A stretch of 64,000 bases of DNA, from assembly GCF_019703875.1 (NCBI RefSeq), contig NZ_AP024110.1, positions 372,001 through 436,000 on the forward strand, in the 5' to 3' direction. Position numbers and translations under genes: made by a program. The DNA comes from Methyloradius palustris (GTDB taxonomy: Bacteria > Pseudomonadota > Gammaproteobacteria > Burkholderiales > Methylophilaceae). A model generated the notes under the pieces. That model saw only the letters and a list, made by a program, of their open reading frames with translations, was not told the DNA's origin and searched no databases. This document shows positions 24,566 to 34,378 of the stretch, piece by piece; position 1 is the stretch's first letter; each line of letters starts with the position of its first letter.

Positions 24566-27301
24566 GTGTCGGCAATACCAATTCAAGCAAAAGAAGTTAA
24601 ATCCACCTGCTGTTACTGCGGTGTTGGTTGCGGTGTGCTGATTCAAACCGAGCAGGGCAGAATCACTGGGGTGCGCGGCGACCCCGATCACCCAGCCAAC
24701 TTCGGGCGTTTATGTACCAAGGGTTCCACGCTACACCTATCTACCAGACCTGAAGCACGCTTGCTTTATCCTGAGCTACGTCGCAACCGTACTGACGTGA
24801 GGCAACGTGCAAGTTGGGATGAGTCGCTGGATTACGTCGCTGAACGGTTTGCGGCCATCATCCGCGAGCATGGCCCAGATGCGGTGGCTTTCTATATTTC
24901 AGGCCAGCTGCTGACCGAAGATTACTATGTGTTCAACAAGCTGGCGAAAGGCTTGATTGGCACGAACAACGTCGATACCAACTCCCGCCTTTGCATGTCA
25001 TCCGCGGTCAGTGGTTATAAGGCCACATTAGGCGCGGATGCGCCACCTGCCTGTTATGAAGATATCGACCATGCGGCCTGCTTGTTTATCGCTGGCTCAA
25101 ATACAGCCTACGCGCACCCGATTTTGTATCGCAGGATTGAAGACGCCAAAGCCAAAAACCCAGAGATGAAGATCATCGTGGTTGACCCACGGCTGACTGA
25201 CACTGCGCAATCGGCGGATTTACATCTAGCCATTCTGCCCGGCACCGATGTCGCGCTCTTCAACGGCATGCTGCATGTCATGCTGTGGGAAGGCTTGCTG
25301 GATATGGCTTACATCAATGCCCATACAGAAGGCTTTGAGGCGCTGAAAAACACAGTCCGCGAATACACCCCAAAGATGGTGGCTGATATTTGCGGCATCA
25401 AAGAAGCAGACATCATTACCGCTTCCAAATGGTTTGGCGCTGGTCCTACGCTTTCTATGTACTGCCAGGGGCTGAATCAATCCACCAGCGGCACTGACAA
25501 GAATGCTGCGCTAATCAATCTCCATCTGGCGACAGGGCAGATCGGCAAGCCAGGCGCAGGCCCATTCTCCTTGACTGGTCAGCCCAATGCCATGGGTGGA
25601 CGCGAAGTTGGCGGCATGGCTAATCTGCTTTCAGGCCATCGCGATCTGGCTAACCCCGAGCACCGCGCTGAGGTGGCGAAGTTATGGGGCATAGAAAGCG
25701 TGCCCGAGCAGCCAGGCAAAACCGCGGTAGAAATCTTCAAGGCTATTGGCGATGGCAGTATTAAAGCAGTCTGGATTGCCTGTACCAATCCAGCACAATC
25801 AATGCCAGATTTAAGCAGTGTTTTAGCGGCATTGGACAAAGCCGAGTTAGTCGTGCTGCAAGAAGCGTTTCAGGGCACAGAAACTACAAGTTATGCTGAT
25901 GTCATATTGCCTGCCAGTAGCTGGGGGGAAAAAGAAGGCACGGTGACTAATTCCGAGCGCCGTATTACGCACTTGAATCCAGCAGTAACGCCACCTGTTG
26001 AGGCACGTCATGATTGGGAAATCGCCACCGACTTTGCCCTCAGGTTAGGCCGCTTGCTCGACACAACCAAAGATGCAGCCAAGCTATTCCCCTATACCCG
26101 TCCAGAACATATTTTTAACGAACACCGCGAAACAACGCGTGGTCGTGACCTTGATATTACGGGCATCAGCTATGGCTTGTTAGATGAATCTGGGCCGCAG
26201 CTATGGCCGTTTCCCGAAGGCAGTGATACTGGTGTGAAGCGCCTGTATACCGATGGCATATTTCAGAAAGAAAACGGTAAAGCGCAGTTTGTTAACACCA
26301 TTTATAAATCTACCGCTGAAAAAACCGATGCACGACATCCTTTGCATTTGACCACTGGCAGGCTGCGTGACCAGTGGCATGGCATGAGCCGCACAGGCAC
26401 AGTAGCGCAGTTGTTTAACCATGCGGAAGAACCCATTATTTCCATGAATCTGGGCGATATGAAACGTCGCTCGATTGAAGCTGGCAGCTTGGTAAAAGTC
26501 AGCAATAAACGAGGTAGTTTGATATTGCGAGCGCAGCCATCAGACGAAATGATGCCAGCCCAAACCTTTATCCCCATGCACTGGGGCAGCCAGTTTATGA
26601 ATTGCCTTGGCAGTAATGCGCTCATGCCTAGTGCATTTGATAAAACTTCGAAACAGCCCGAGCTAAAACATGCGGCCATCAAGATTGAAAAGGTCGAGCT
26701 ACCATGGCAAATGATGGTGATGCGCGTTTGCCATGATCTGCATCTGCTACAAAATATCCGCACATTGCTCAAGCACTTTGACTACGCCAGCTGTGGTCTC
26801 TATGGCCGTGGCGATGGCATGGTGATTCTACGCGCCAGCCACAATGTCACTCCAGATGACGGCATTATTCAGCAACTGGATGAAATGCTGGGCATGACAG
26901 AAGGTATGCCGATGCTTAATTACAACGATTCCAAACGTGGTATTTCCAAGCGCATTCTGGTAGAAAATAAACAGGTGACGGGTGTGCGTTTGATTGGTGA
27001 AATCCTCGCTGCAGAATGGCTACGCGAAGTGATGACCCAAGGTGAGTTCACTGAGCAGTTACACCTCTGGGCACTTGCACCGCTAAGTACTCCGCCAACT
27101 GGCAATGGCAGTCGCGGCAAGATTATCTGCAATTGCGTGGACGTTGCAGAAAATACAATTGTCGACAATATCGCTCGTGGCGCTGATTTGATTACCTTGA
27201 AAAACAAACTCAAATGCGGCACTGAATGCGGCTCATGCGTACCAGAGTTGAATCGGCTAATTAAATTACATGCGCCAGCAATATCAAAATTTAATGATTG
27301 A
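24566..27301 (+). CDS. nasA: Assimilatory nitrate reductase catalytic subunit
   Basis: About 911 residues. I favour the GTG at 24566 because AGGA sits 6 nt upstream; an in-frame GTG at 24551 would add five residues. The N-terminal [4Fe-4S] motif is CCYCGVGCG...GRLCTKG, then molybdopterin-guanine-dinucleotide domains (to about 690) and a NirB-like middle region. The C-terminal BFD [2Fe-2S] motif is IICNCVDVAENTI...CGTECGSCVPEL. It reduces nitrate to nitrite in the cytoplasm; the extra [2Fe-2S] domain is the entry for electrons. The 3' end overlaps convergent metR by 11 nt. Confidence 0.95.
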   Translation: MSAIPIQAKEVKSTCCYCGVGCGVLIQTEQGRITGVRGDPDHPANFGRLCTKGSTLHLSTRPEARLLYPELRRNRTDVRQRASWDESLDYVAERFAAIIREHGPDAVAFYISGQLLTEDYYVFNKLAKGLIGTNNVDTNSRLCMSSAVSGYKATLGADAPPACYEDIDHAACLFIAGSNTAYAHPILYRRIEDAKAKNPEMKIIVVDPRLTDTAQSADLHLAILPGTDVALFNGMLHVMLWEGLLDMAYINAHTEGFEALKNTVREYTPKMVADICGIKEADIITASKWFGAGPTLSMYCQGLNQSTSGTDKNAALINLHLATGQIGKPGAGPFSLTGQPNAMGGREVGGMANLLSGHRDLANPEHRAEVAKLWGIESVPEQPGKTAVEIFKAIGDGSIKAVWIACTNPAQSMPDLSSVLAALDKAELVVLQEAFQGTETTSYADVILPASSWGEKEGTVTNSERRITHLNPAVTPPVEARHDWEIATDFALRLGRLLDTTKDAAKLFPYTRPEHIFNEHRETTRGRDLDITGISYGLLDESGPQLWPFPEGSDTGVKRLYTDGIFQKENGKAQFVNTIYKSTAEKTDARHPLHLTTGRLRDQWHGMSRTGTVAQLFNHAEEPIISMNLGDMKRRSIEAGSLVKVSNKRGSLILRAQPSDEMMPAQTFIPMHWGSQFMNCLGSNALMPSAFDKTSKQPELKHAAIKIEKVELPWQMMVMRVCHDLHLLQNIRTLLKHFDYASCGLYGRGDGMVILRASHNVTPDDGIIQQLDEMLGMTEGMPMLNYNDSKRGISKRILVENKQVTGVRLIGEILAAEWLREVMTQGEFTEQLHLWALAPLSTPPTGNGSRGKIICNCVDVAENTIVDNIARGADLITLKNKLKCGTECGSCVPELNRLIKLHAPAISKFND

Positions 27302-28208
27302 ACAGTTTGATCCCTGCCAGCTTAGCTAAACAGGTTTCGCGGATGATCTTCACTAGATCCTGTGCGTATGGCTGGGTGATGGTTTCCTGCTTGCCAACGG
27401 CGTAGAGCCTGGACCACAGGCCTTTTTTAGTGATGGCTTTTTCGATCACATATTCATGTTCCACATAACTTTGTATACCCCAGCTCGGCAAGGCAGCGAT
27501 GCCTCGGTGGCTGGCGACAAGCTGCATGATGGCCACAGTCAGTTCCGACGTGCGTCGTTTGAATGCAATCTCGGCGGGCTTCAATACATGGCGTATGACA
27601 TCAATACGTTCTTCTGGCACTGGATAGGTAATCAAGGTTTCATTGGCAAAGTCTTTGGCCTGCAGATAGGGCTTGGCATGTAGTGGATGATCTGGAGCCA
27701 GCACTGCCATAATCTCAAATTCGAACAGGGGCGCATGGTGCAGCTCCTGCATGTTTTGCGGCAAGCCGCCGATGACAAAATCGGCTTTGGCTTCATGCAA
27801 TAAACGCCATGGGTCGCTGTGGAAGCCAGCGACTAAATCAATCTCGATTTCGGGCCATGCTCGCCGAAAGCTATCCATCACTGGCGTCAGCCAATCAAAA
27901 CAAGTATGGCATTCCAATACGATACGCAGCTCGCCAGACTGACTAGCTTTGAGACGCTCCAAGTCACGCTCAGCCTGTGCCGTGGCTTCAAGCACCAGAT
28001 CAGCCAGCTTCAGTAATCGTTCACCCGCTGGTGTGAAGCGCAGACCATGAGCAGTGCGTAGGAATAGCTTGATCTGGTAATCCTCTTCCACTGCACGTAT
28101 CTGATGCGACAGCGCAGATTGCGTGAGGTGCACGCGCGCAGCGGCAGTACCGAGCTTGCCAGTTTCTGCGATTGCCTTGAGGGATTTAAGTTGCCGTATG
28201 TCTATCAT
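27291..28208 (-). CDS. metR: LysR-type regulator MetR
   Basis: 305 residues from the ATG at 28208 (MIDIRQLKSLKAIAETG); an upstream frame extension of 25 residues is not MetR-like. The helix-turn-helix is in TAAARVHLTQSALSHQIRAVE. The effector domain matches E. coli MetR closely in pattern (LECHTCFDWLTPVMDSFRRAWPEIEIDL, ITYPVPEERIDVIRHVLKPA, SRLYAVG). Homocysteine-responsive activator of metE, from which it is divergent. Confidence 0.93.
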   Translation of the reverse strand: MIDIRQLKSLKAIAETGKLGTAAARVHLTQSALSHQIRAVEEDYQIKLFLRTAHGLRFTPAGERLLKLADLVLEATAQAERDLERLKASQSGELRIVLECHTCFDWLTPVMDSFRRAWPEIEIDLVAGFHSDPWRLLHEAKADFVIGGLPQNMQELHHAPLFEFEIMAVLAPDHPLHAKPYLQAKDFANETLITYPVPEERIDVIRHVLKPAEIAFKRRTSELTVAIMQLVASHRGIAALPSWGIQSYVEHEYVIEKAITKKGLWSRLYAVGKQETITQPYAQDLVKIIRETCLAKLAGIKLFNH

Positions 28209-28306
28209 GATATTAATTTTATTCAAGTAAACTGTAAAAAAACTCGCTTTATTAATTAAAGCATAGCATGCAAACTGCGCCATCTTAATTTTAGATGGAT
28301 AGAATC

Positions 28307-30577
28307 ATGGCAATTGCACACATATTGGGTTACCCGCGCATCGGCGAGAAACGCGAATTAAAATTTACGCTGGAGTCTTTCTGGAAAAACGAAAGCAGCG
28401 AACTGGTATTGCATCAAACAGGTTGCGAGTTGCGCAAAACCAACTGGCAGAAACAGCAAGATGCAGGGCTGGAATTTATCAGTGCTGGTGACTTTTCTTA
28501 CTACGACCATGTGTTGGATCACAGCGTTTTATTTAGCGCTACCCCAACTCGTTTTGGATTTAAAGGTAAAGCTTTAACGCAACAAGATTACTTTGCGTTA
28601 GCCCGCGGCAATGCTGACCAGCCAGCGCAGGAAATGACCAAATGGTTTGATACCAATTACCATTACCTAGTACCAGAATTTGGGCCAGAAACCGAGTTTC
28701 TGATCAATGCTCATGAATTTCTCTCACAGATAGATGAAGCGATTGCCACAGGCGCAAAAGTCAAACCCAATTTGCTAGGGCCAGTCTCGTTTCTCTATCT
28801 TGGAAAAAGCCGTGCCGCAGATTTTGACCGACTTAGCCTGCTACCAGCTTTGTGTGCGGAGTATGCAGTGTTGCTCAACGAACTTACTTATCGCGGTATT
28901 GAATGGGTACAAATTGATGAGCCTGCACTGGGACTGGATCTAGACCAGCAATGGCTAGATGCGTACAAAGATGCCTATGCCCGCATTCGTAACAATCGCC
29001 CCAAGCTGTTGCTGACCACTTATTTTGAAAGTGTGGCGCGTTACGCCCCCAACATTACCGCGCTGCCTGTGGATGGCATTCATATCGACTTGGTACGCGC
29101 GCCAGAACAGCTCGGTGTTTGGCTGGCAGTCTTACCATCGCATTGGGTGCTTTCAGCGGGTGTTATAGACGGACGCAACATCTGGCGCAACGATCTGGAA
29201 AATACGCTGGAGACATTAATTCCCGTTGAAAAAAAGTTGGCTGATCGCCTGTGGATTGCTCCCTCATGTTCTCTCGTTCATGTGCCCGTCACGCTAACGC
29301 ATGAGCAAAATCTGGATGCTGAGATTAAGCCATGGCTGGCGTTTTCTGATGAAAAACTGCAGGAGCTGAATGTATTGCAGCAGGCATTAACGCATGGAAA
29401 AGAAAGTGTTAAAGAGTCGCTTGCAGCATCAAGTAATGCAATTTTATCTAGACGACTTTCAACGCGGGTACATGATAAAAAAGTGAGCGAACGACTCAGC
29501 AAGATTAATACAATATCGCCTGAAAGAACCAGCAGTTTTGTGCAACGCAGCACTCTGCAAAAACAGCGTCTTAATTTGCCTTTGCTACCAACTACCACCA
29601 TAGGCTCATTCCCGCAGACTACGGACATTCGTGCTTCACGCTCAGCATTCCGCCGCAGTGAAATCAGCGCATCCGATTACCAAGCCATCATCCAGAAAAA
29701 CATCCGCAATGCCATCGAACAGCAATTGCAGTTGGATATTGATGTGCTGGTGCATGGCGAGGCCGAACGCAACGACATGGTGGAATATTTCGGTGAGCAG
29801 CTTGCAGGCTATACATTCAGCCAAAATGGCTGGGTACAAAGCTATGGCTCACGCTGCGTGAAACCGCCGATTATTTATGGTGATGTTTATCGTCCTGCTG
29901 CAATGACCGTTGAAGAAGCGCGCTATGCACAATCACTTACCACGCGGCCTGTGAAAGGCATGCTGACGGGGCCTGTGACCATGCTGCAATGGTCATTCGT
30001 ACGCGATGACCAGCCGCGTGATCAAACCGCACTGCAACTGGCTTTGGCTATTCGGGACGAAGTGGATGATCTGCAAAAAGCAGGTATTGCAATTATTCAG
30101 ATCGATGAGCCAGCACTGCGTGAAGGCTTGCCTTTGCAGGCGGGAAAGTGGGCAGATTATCTGGCTTGGGCGGTGCGCGCTTTCAAGTTGTCGGCCAGCG
30201 TGGCAGACGACAGCACGCAGATACATACCCACATGTGCTATGCCGAGTTCAACGACATTCTGCCCTCTATCGCCAACATGGATGCAGACGTGATTACCAT
30301 TGAGACTTCGCGTTCAGCAATGGAACTACTTGATGGCTTTGGTGAGTTTAAATATCCGAATGAGATTGGGCCAGGCGTCTATGACATTCATTCGCCCAGA
30401 GTACCTTCGGTTGAAGCCATGGAGAAACTCATGGAGCGGGCTTTGCAGGTGATTCCAGCAGACAGGCTCTGGGTAAACCCCGACTGCGGCCTGAAAACGC
30501 GCGGCTGGCCAGAAACGATAGAGGCTCTAAAAAACATGGTGCAAACAGCCAAAAATCTGAGGTTGAAGCTCGTATAA
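28307..30577 (+). CDS. metE: Cobalamin-independent methionine synthase
   Basis: Transfers methyl from methyltetrahydropteroyl-triglutamate to homocysteine. About 756 residues; MAIAHILGYPRIGEKRELK fits the family N-terminus, so the ATG at 28307 is preferred to one at 28295. Two barrel halves: N-terminal to about 350, C-terminal from about 430 with TIGSFPQT, LVHGEAERNDMVEYFGEQL, IQIDEPALREGLPL, HMCYAEF and WVNPDCGLKTRGW (zinc ligands His, Glu, Cys). No cobalamin riboswitch is seen in the 98-bp metR-metE gap. The inter-domain linker here is long and polar. Confidence 0.96.
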   Translation: MAIAHILGYPRIGEKRELKFTLESFWKNESSELVLHQTGCELRKTNWQKQQDAGLEFISAGDFSYYDHVLDHSVLFSATPTRFGFKGKALTQQDYFALARGNADQPAQEMTKWFDTNYHYLVPEFGPETEFLINAHEFLSQIDEAIATGAKVKPNLLGPVSFLYLGKSRAADFDRLSLLPALCAEYAVLLNELTYRGIEWVQIDEPALGLDLDQQWLDAYKDAYARIRNNRPKLLLTTYFESVARYAPNITALPVDGIHIDLVRAPEQLGVWLAVLPSHWVLSAGVIDGRNIWRNDLENTLETLIPVEKKLADRLWIAPSCSLVHVPVTLTHEQNLDAEIKPWLAFSDEKLQELNVLQQALTHGKESVKESLAASSNAILSRRLSTRVHDKKVSERLSKINTISPERTSSFVQRSTLQKQRLNLPLLPTTTIGSFPQTTDIRASRSAFRRSEISASDYQAIIQKNIRNAIEQQLQLDIDVLVHGEAERNDMVEYFGEQLAGYTFSQNGWVQSYGSRCVKPPIIYGDVYRPAAMTVEEARYAQSLTTRPVKGMLTGPVTMLQWSFVRDDQPRDQTALQLALAIRDEVDDLQKAGIAIIQIDEPALREGLPLQAGKWADYLAWAVRAFKLSASVADDSTQIHTHMCYAEFNDILPSIANMDADVITIETSRSAMELLDGFGEFKYPNEIGPGVYDIHSPRVPSVEAMEKLMERALQVIPADRLWVNPDCGLKTRGWPETIEALKNMVQTAKNLRLKLV

Positions 30578-30592
30578 ACTTAGCATGGTCTG

Positions 30593-30916
30593 CTAGGCAT
30601 ATATGTCTACATTGTTACCTAGGTTTGAGTCCGAGCTGGATTTTTGGGTGGATGGGTTCGACTCAGTGTTATCAGCGGCAGGTTTAGTGCTGGATGAATT
30701 TTTAGGCTGACTCAACTGGGCAATTTGAGCTTCTAACGAAGCAATCCTGGCTTGAATGATCTGTGCCTGTGTAGTGGCAACCTTGGCATCTTGAGATTTT
30801 ACGGCTGCCGCTAATTGTTTTTGTGCTTCAGCCAGTTGTTTTTGCAATTCTGCAATTTGAGACGCCGAGCCGCCACCAGATGAAGTGGAGCTTGTATTGC
30901 TTATGGATGAAATCAT
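30593..30916 (-). CDS. FlxA-like coiled-coil protein
   Basis: 107 residues: Ser-rich N-terminus, a heptad coiled coil (about 18-70, IAELQKQLAEAQKQLAAAV ... IASLEAQIAQL) and a polar Ser/Asn tail ending NNVDIYA. Length, architecture and the terminal DIY(A/V) resemble FlxA, a flagellar-regulon protein of unknown role. AGGAT precedes the ATG, and a sigma-28-like -10 lies upstream. Confidence 0.6.
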   Translation of the reverse strand: MISSISNTSSTSSGGGSASQIAELQKQLAEAQKQLAAAVKSQDAKVATTQAQIIQARIASLEAQIAQLSQPKNSSSTKPAADNTESNPSTQKSSSDSNLGNNVDIYA

Positions 30917-30949
30917 GATATTTATCCTACAGTTAATCTTGTTTAATCT

Positions 30950-30957
30950 ATATCGGC
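30950..30957 (-). promoter_or_regulatory. Possible sigma-28 -10 element
   Basis: GCCGATAT on the minus strand, 7 of 8 to the flagellar sigma factor -10 (GCCGATAA), about 35 nt before the FlxA-like gene. The -35 match is poor (TCAATAAA at roughly the right distance). Confidence 0.35.
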
Positions 30958-31214
30958 AATAGAAGCTCCTTTATTGAGTTCGGATAACTTAGCTAATAAA
31001 ATATCAAAGATATATATGGTTTAAATAGCTATATTATTCAATGAGGTATTGATTAATTTCATACATTTTGTGCTCTGAGTCTTTACCTAGTTTTACATTG
31101 GGTAAGCTAAAATTGATCCAAGTGATTACTTTTAAGCCTGAATTTAAAGTGAAGCCAAACTAATAAAGCCGAGCATAAGAATTTATCTGCAATCTCTTTT
31201 GGGGAGCGATAGCA
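30958..31214. other. Non-coding stretch between the FlxA-like gene and the Csp region
   Basis: AT-rich, with divergent promoters expected. No conserved RNA or repeat is evident; a micro-ORF follows at 31215. Confidence 0.4.
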
Positions 31215-31262
31215 ATGGGAATGACAACTTTAGTTGGTGCTATGCTAGGAGTTGTTGCTTGA
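31215..31262 (+). CDS. Candidate 15-residue hydrophobic micro-ORF
   Basis: MGMTTLVGAMLGVVA, preceded by GGGGAG at an 8-nt spacing, ending 31 nt before the copper-protein ATG. Small enough to arise by chance; the good ribosome binding site and hydrophobic composition make a leader peptide or small membrane protein possible. Confidence 0.3.
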   Translation: MGMTTLVGAMLGVVA

Positions 31263-31293
31263 TAAAACCAATTACTTTTCTAAGGAGTTACCT

Positions 31294-31635
31294 ATGGCAA
31301 CTGGACAATATGATCTTTGTATAGATTTATGTAATAAATCCGCTCAAGCCTGTGATGCCTGCGTCGTAGCATGCCTAGGCGAAGAAAATGCGGCTTATCT
31401 GCGTGATGCCATTCTTGCAGCCACTGACTGTGCGGCGTTTTGTCGGCTAGCAGCTGGATTTATGGCGCGGGATAGCCAGATGCTTCAATTGATCTGTGAG
31501 GATTGTGCAGAAATCTGCATGGCATGCGCAGAGGAATGTGCCCAGCACCCAGCAGAACATTGCCAAGCGTGTGCAACAGCCTGTCGGAAATGTGCAGAGG
31601 AATGCTTGAAAATAGGTACAGCAAACCTCAGTTGA
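31294..31635 (+). CDS. Four-helix-bundle copper storage protein, Csp/DUF326 family
   Basis: 113 residues from the ATG at 31294 (AAGGAGTTACCT before it). It has 17 cysteines spaced along helices in C-X2-C, C-X3-C and similar steps (QACDACVVAC, EDCAEICMACAEEC, CQACATACRKC). In Csp proteins such thiols line the bundle core and hold many Cu(I) ions. No signal peptide, so the cytosolic Csp3 type is likely; a copper detoxification or storage role is inferred from the family. Confidence 0.88.
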   Translation: MATGQYDLCIDLCNKSAQACDACVVACLGEENAAYLRDAILAATDCAAFCRLAAGFMARDSQMLQLICEDCAEICMACAEECAQHPAEHCQACATACRKCAEECLKIGTANLS

Positions 31636-31728
31636 TAAGCTCGTTAGATTTACTTAATTACCTGCTATAGCTCGGTGGCAGGCTGCAAAAAAGGCTTTAA
31701 TAAACTGGATGTATAACAGGAGGTTAAT

Positions 31729-31992
31729 ATGAGCAGTTGTGACCATATCAATCAAATTGTGACGCGAACGCCCAATTCGGAGGGCTGCGAAGAATGCACA
31801 AAGATAGGCGATACGTGGGTACATTTAAGAACTTGCCTGGTCTGCGGGCATGTTGGGTGCTGTGACTCATCCAAAAATAAACACGCCACACGCCACTTCA
31901 TGCAAACCCAGCATCCCATCATGGCATCAAAGGAACCTGGAGAGACTTGGGGATGGTGTTATGTAGACCAGAAATTATTCGATCCAATCTAG
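31729..31992 (+). CDS. UBP-type zinc-finger protein
   Basis: 87 residues: CDHI...CEECTKIGDTWVHLRTCLVCGHVGCCDSSKNKHATRHFMQTQHPIMAS is a complete zf-UBP module (Cys/His ligands), then GETWGWCYVDQ. In eukaryotes this fold binds the ubiquitin C-terminus; bacterial stand-alone versions have no established role. AGGAGG precedes the ATG. It may be co-transcribed with the Csp gene 93 nt upstream. Confidence 0.85.
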   Translation: MSSCDHINQIVTRTPNSEGCEECTKIGDTWVHLRTCLVCGHVGCCDSSKNKHATRHFMQTQHPIMASKEPGETWGWCYVDQKLFDPI

Positions 31993-32049
31993 TTTGATAA
32001 CTGGATTATTTTCTGTCGAAACAAACTCCATCAACCACTGCTAAACACG

Positions 32050-32439
32050 CTAATTGTTAGCCGCTAGATGTGTTGGTTGCCTCATGACGCTCACATCATC
32101 CATGCCAGAGTTGTTACCTTTCACCGTCACAATGTATTGAATATTCTGTTTTTCGCAATTGTGTACATTCCAACGCTCAACCACTTTGCCTGAAACCAGG
32201 CGGCCATCCACCAGTTTGGCATCATAGGAGCGGGAGATTAAAGAGGTCTGGATGTTCGAGAGATCAATGGTGCACTGACTGACCGTATCGTCGCCCATTT
32301 GCATCATCACTTCTTCCGCATAGCCTCCGCGGATGTAAGATGCATTTTTCTGAATAAGTTGCTGCTGGGAGCATGCTGATAATAGACCCGCAAGCACCAA
32401 CAGACCCGTAGGTAATAGTGGAACAATTATGTTTTTCAT
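32050..32439 (-). CDS. Putative lipoprotein
   Basis: 129 residues from the ATG at 32439. The signal peptide ends in a lipobox (GLLSAC), then an acidic, Cys-containing domain (QCTIDLSNIQ, VHNCEKQNIQYIV). Probably envelope-anchored. I do not recognise the family. Confidence 0.6.
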   Translation of the reverse strand: MKNIIVPLLPTGLLVLAGLLSACSQQQLIQKNASYIRGGYAEEVMMQMGDDTVSQCTIDLSNIQTSLISRSYDAKLVDGRLVSGKVVERWNVHNCEKQNIQYIVTVKGNNSGMDDVSVMRQPTHLAANN

Positions 32440-32723
32440 TTCTAAGCTTTTCTGCAATGGGTGATTCGTGAATAGTCCTTTATGCTGAACTATTGGGTTT
32501 CATAAGATTCACGCATCGTTCTCCCATGATTGAATAACGCAGGAACCCAGACACAGGTTTACTTCAGCAATGATGTATTACTGAACGCGATATGCGGAAG
32601 AAGGCTTAAAAATAGCCAAGACCCACCTAAATCAAGACTCAGCTAAATATAAATGAGTTGGTTTAAGTGGGCCCAAGTGTCTGTTCACGGCCGTTAGCAG
32701 ACATAAAATGTGATGACTTTGAG

Positions 32724-32984
32724 CTATGAACTTTCAATAGCTGTTTCAGTTTTTGGTTTTCTTCCAGGGCTTGGTTGTGGGATAGAGCCAGATACTCTGC
32801 TGCTAATCCCCTCAATTTTCACTCCCTCTACGAATCTCGTCACATTGCAGCTGATGACTGCGCCGCTTAATGAAAGGTCTCGAAGCTTGGACTTGACTGC
32901 AGCTAGAGAAAGTCCCGTTGCGGCAGCAATATCAATGTCCATCTTTTCGCCATTCTTGTTCAGGTATTCCAAGATTGTTTTCAT
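32724..32984 (-). CDS. Small winged-helix DNA-binding-like protein
   Basis: 86 residues. Residues 1-60 read as an HTH (LEYLNKNGEKMDIDIAAATGLSLAAVKSKLRDLSLSGAVISCNVTRF), the rest as a short basic tail with Pro/Ser. A plus-strand frame on the other side (32710-33003) has no protein-like features. It may bind DNA; the target is unknown. Confidence 0.6.
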   Translation of the reverse strand: MKTILEYLNKNGEKMDIDIAAATGLSLAAVKSKLRDLSLSGAVISCNVTRFVEGVKIEGISSRVSGSIPQPSPGRKPKTETAIESS

Positions 32985-33211
32985 ACAAGACTCCGTTATT
33001 TAATCAATAGACCTCTGTGTTGAAGTCTTAGGCTTTGTTAAATAGTGCTACTACTATATGAGGCTAAGTATGGTTTTAACAAGAACCTCTTGATAAATTA
33101 GCGCCATTACCTATTGATTTCTTGCAAATCCAAGGCCGATACTCCTTTATGAAAGTCAGCAATTTGCACTTGCGAATGAACTAGCGCCCAGTTTGCAGTC
33201 CAACTTCTATC

Positions 33212-34249
33212 ATGACCAACACAAAAAATAGCCTAGCTCCCCGTTTTTCGGTTCTCGATCTTTCCCCAATTGCAGAAGGCAGCACTGCTACACAATCTTT
33301 CAAGAATACCTTAGATCTCGCGCAGCATGCTGAACGTTGGGGTTACCATCGTTTCTGGCTTGCTGAACATCATGGCATGCCAGGCATTGCCAGCGCCGCG
33401 ACATCCATCCTGATTGGTCATGTAGCAGCAGGCACAACTACTATTCGAGTGGGTGCTGGTGGAATCATGCTGCCTAACCACTCTCCATTGGTGATTGCGG
33501 AACAATTCGGTACTCTTGAATCCTTGTTTCCTGGGCGTATTGATCTCGGGCTTGGCCGTGCGCCAGGCTCAGACCAGATTACCGCACAGGCCTTACGACG
33601 TAACTTGGCATCGGATTCAGATGCATTCCCTCATGATGTCATGGAGTTGCTGGACTACTTCTCGCCTAATCCAAAGGGGCAAGTTAAAGCTGTGCCTGGC
33701 ACAGGCCTGAATGTCCCGATATGGATACTTGGCTCTAGCCTGTATGGGGCTCAACTGGCAGCAGCGATGGGGCTACCTTATGCATTTGCCTCACATTTCG
33801 CGCCTGCCCAGATGATGCAAGCAATCGAGGTCTATCGTGAGACATTCCGCCCATCACAATATTTGGCTAAGCCACACGTTATGCTGGGTTTCAATGTGTT
33901 TGCGGCTGATACGGATGACGAAGCAGAGTTTCTGGCCTCATCAATGCAGCAGGCATTTATCAATCTACGCACTGGGCGCCCTTCAAAGCTACCGCCACCC
34001 ATCTCAAATTTCTGGAACCAGATTGGCGGCGCAGAGCGTGCATTATTGAACCAGGTACTGTCGTGCTCTGCTATAGGTGCTAAAGAAAAAGTATTGGATG
34101 AGATCGCTGCCTTTGTTAACAGAACAGAGGCCGATGAATTGATGATTACGTCGCAGATATTCGATCATGCAGCACGCTTGCATTCTTACGAGATCACGGC
34201 GAAAGTCGCTACAGAAATGAGCGGGCAGGGCAATTCTGTTAAAGTTTAA
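33212..34249 (+). CDS. LLM-class flavin-dependent monooxygenase
   Basis: 345 residues, bacterial-luciferase-like TIM barrel. RFSVLDLSPIAEG, WLAEHHGMPGIASAATSILIGHVAAGT, RVGAGGIMLPNHSPLVIAEQFGTLESLFPGRIDLGLGRAPGSD are hallmarks of the YhbW/luciferase-like subgroup. It uses reduced FMN; the substrate cannot be read from sequence. Monocistronic. Confidence 0.92.
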   Translation: MTNTKNSLAPRFSVLDLSPIAEGSTATQSFKNTLDLAQHAERWGYHRFWLAEHHGMPGIASAATSILIGHVAAGTTTIRVGAGGIMLPNHSPLVIAEQFGTLESLFPGRIDLGLGRAPGSDQITAQALRRNLASDSDAFPHDVMELLDYFSPNPKGQVKAVPGTGLNVPIWILGSSLYGAQLAAAMGLPYAFASHFAPAQMMQAIEVYRETFRPSQYLAKPHVMLGFNVFAADTDDEAEFLASSMQQAFINLRTGRPSKLPPPISNFWNQIGGAERALLNQVLSCSAIGAKEKVLDEIAAFVNRTEADELMITSQIFDHAARLHSYEITAKVATEMSGQGNSVKV

Positions 34250-34378
34250 TAGCACTTGGAGTGACACAAGCCCGATACAATTTTAACAATGTTGGCTTGC
34301 TGAACAACTTAAAAATTCAGCATAATGACTAGCGTTGTGAACTGAATGAGATAGGGGCAAGGTCTCCATCCAGAGAGT

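Noticed and set aside
28209..28306. Cobalamin riboswitch or clear MetR box before metE
   Set aside because: The gap is too short for the riboswitch and no TGAA-N5-TTCA match was found.
32710..33003. Plus-strand frame opposite the small HTH gene
   Set aside because: Composition is not protein-like, while the minus-strand frame reads as a helix-turn-helix protein.
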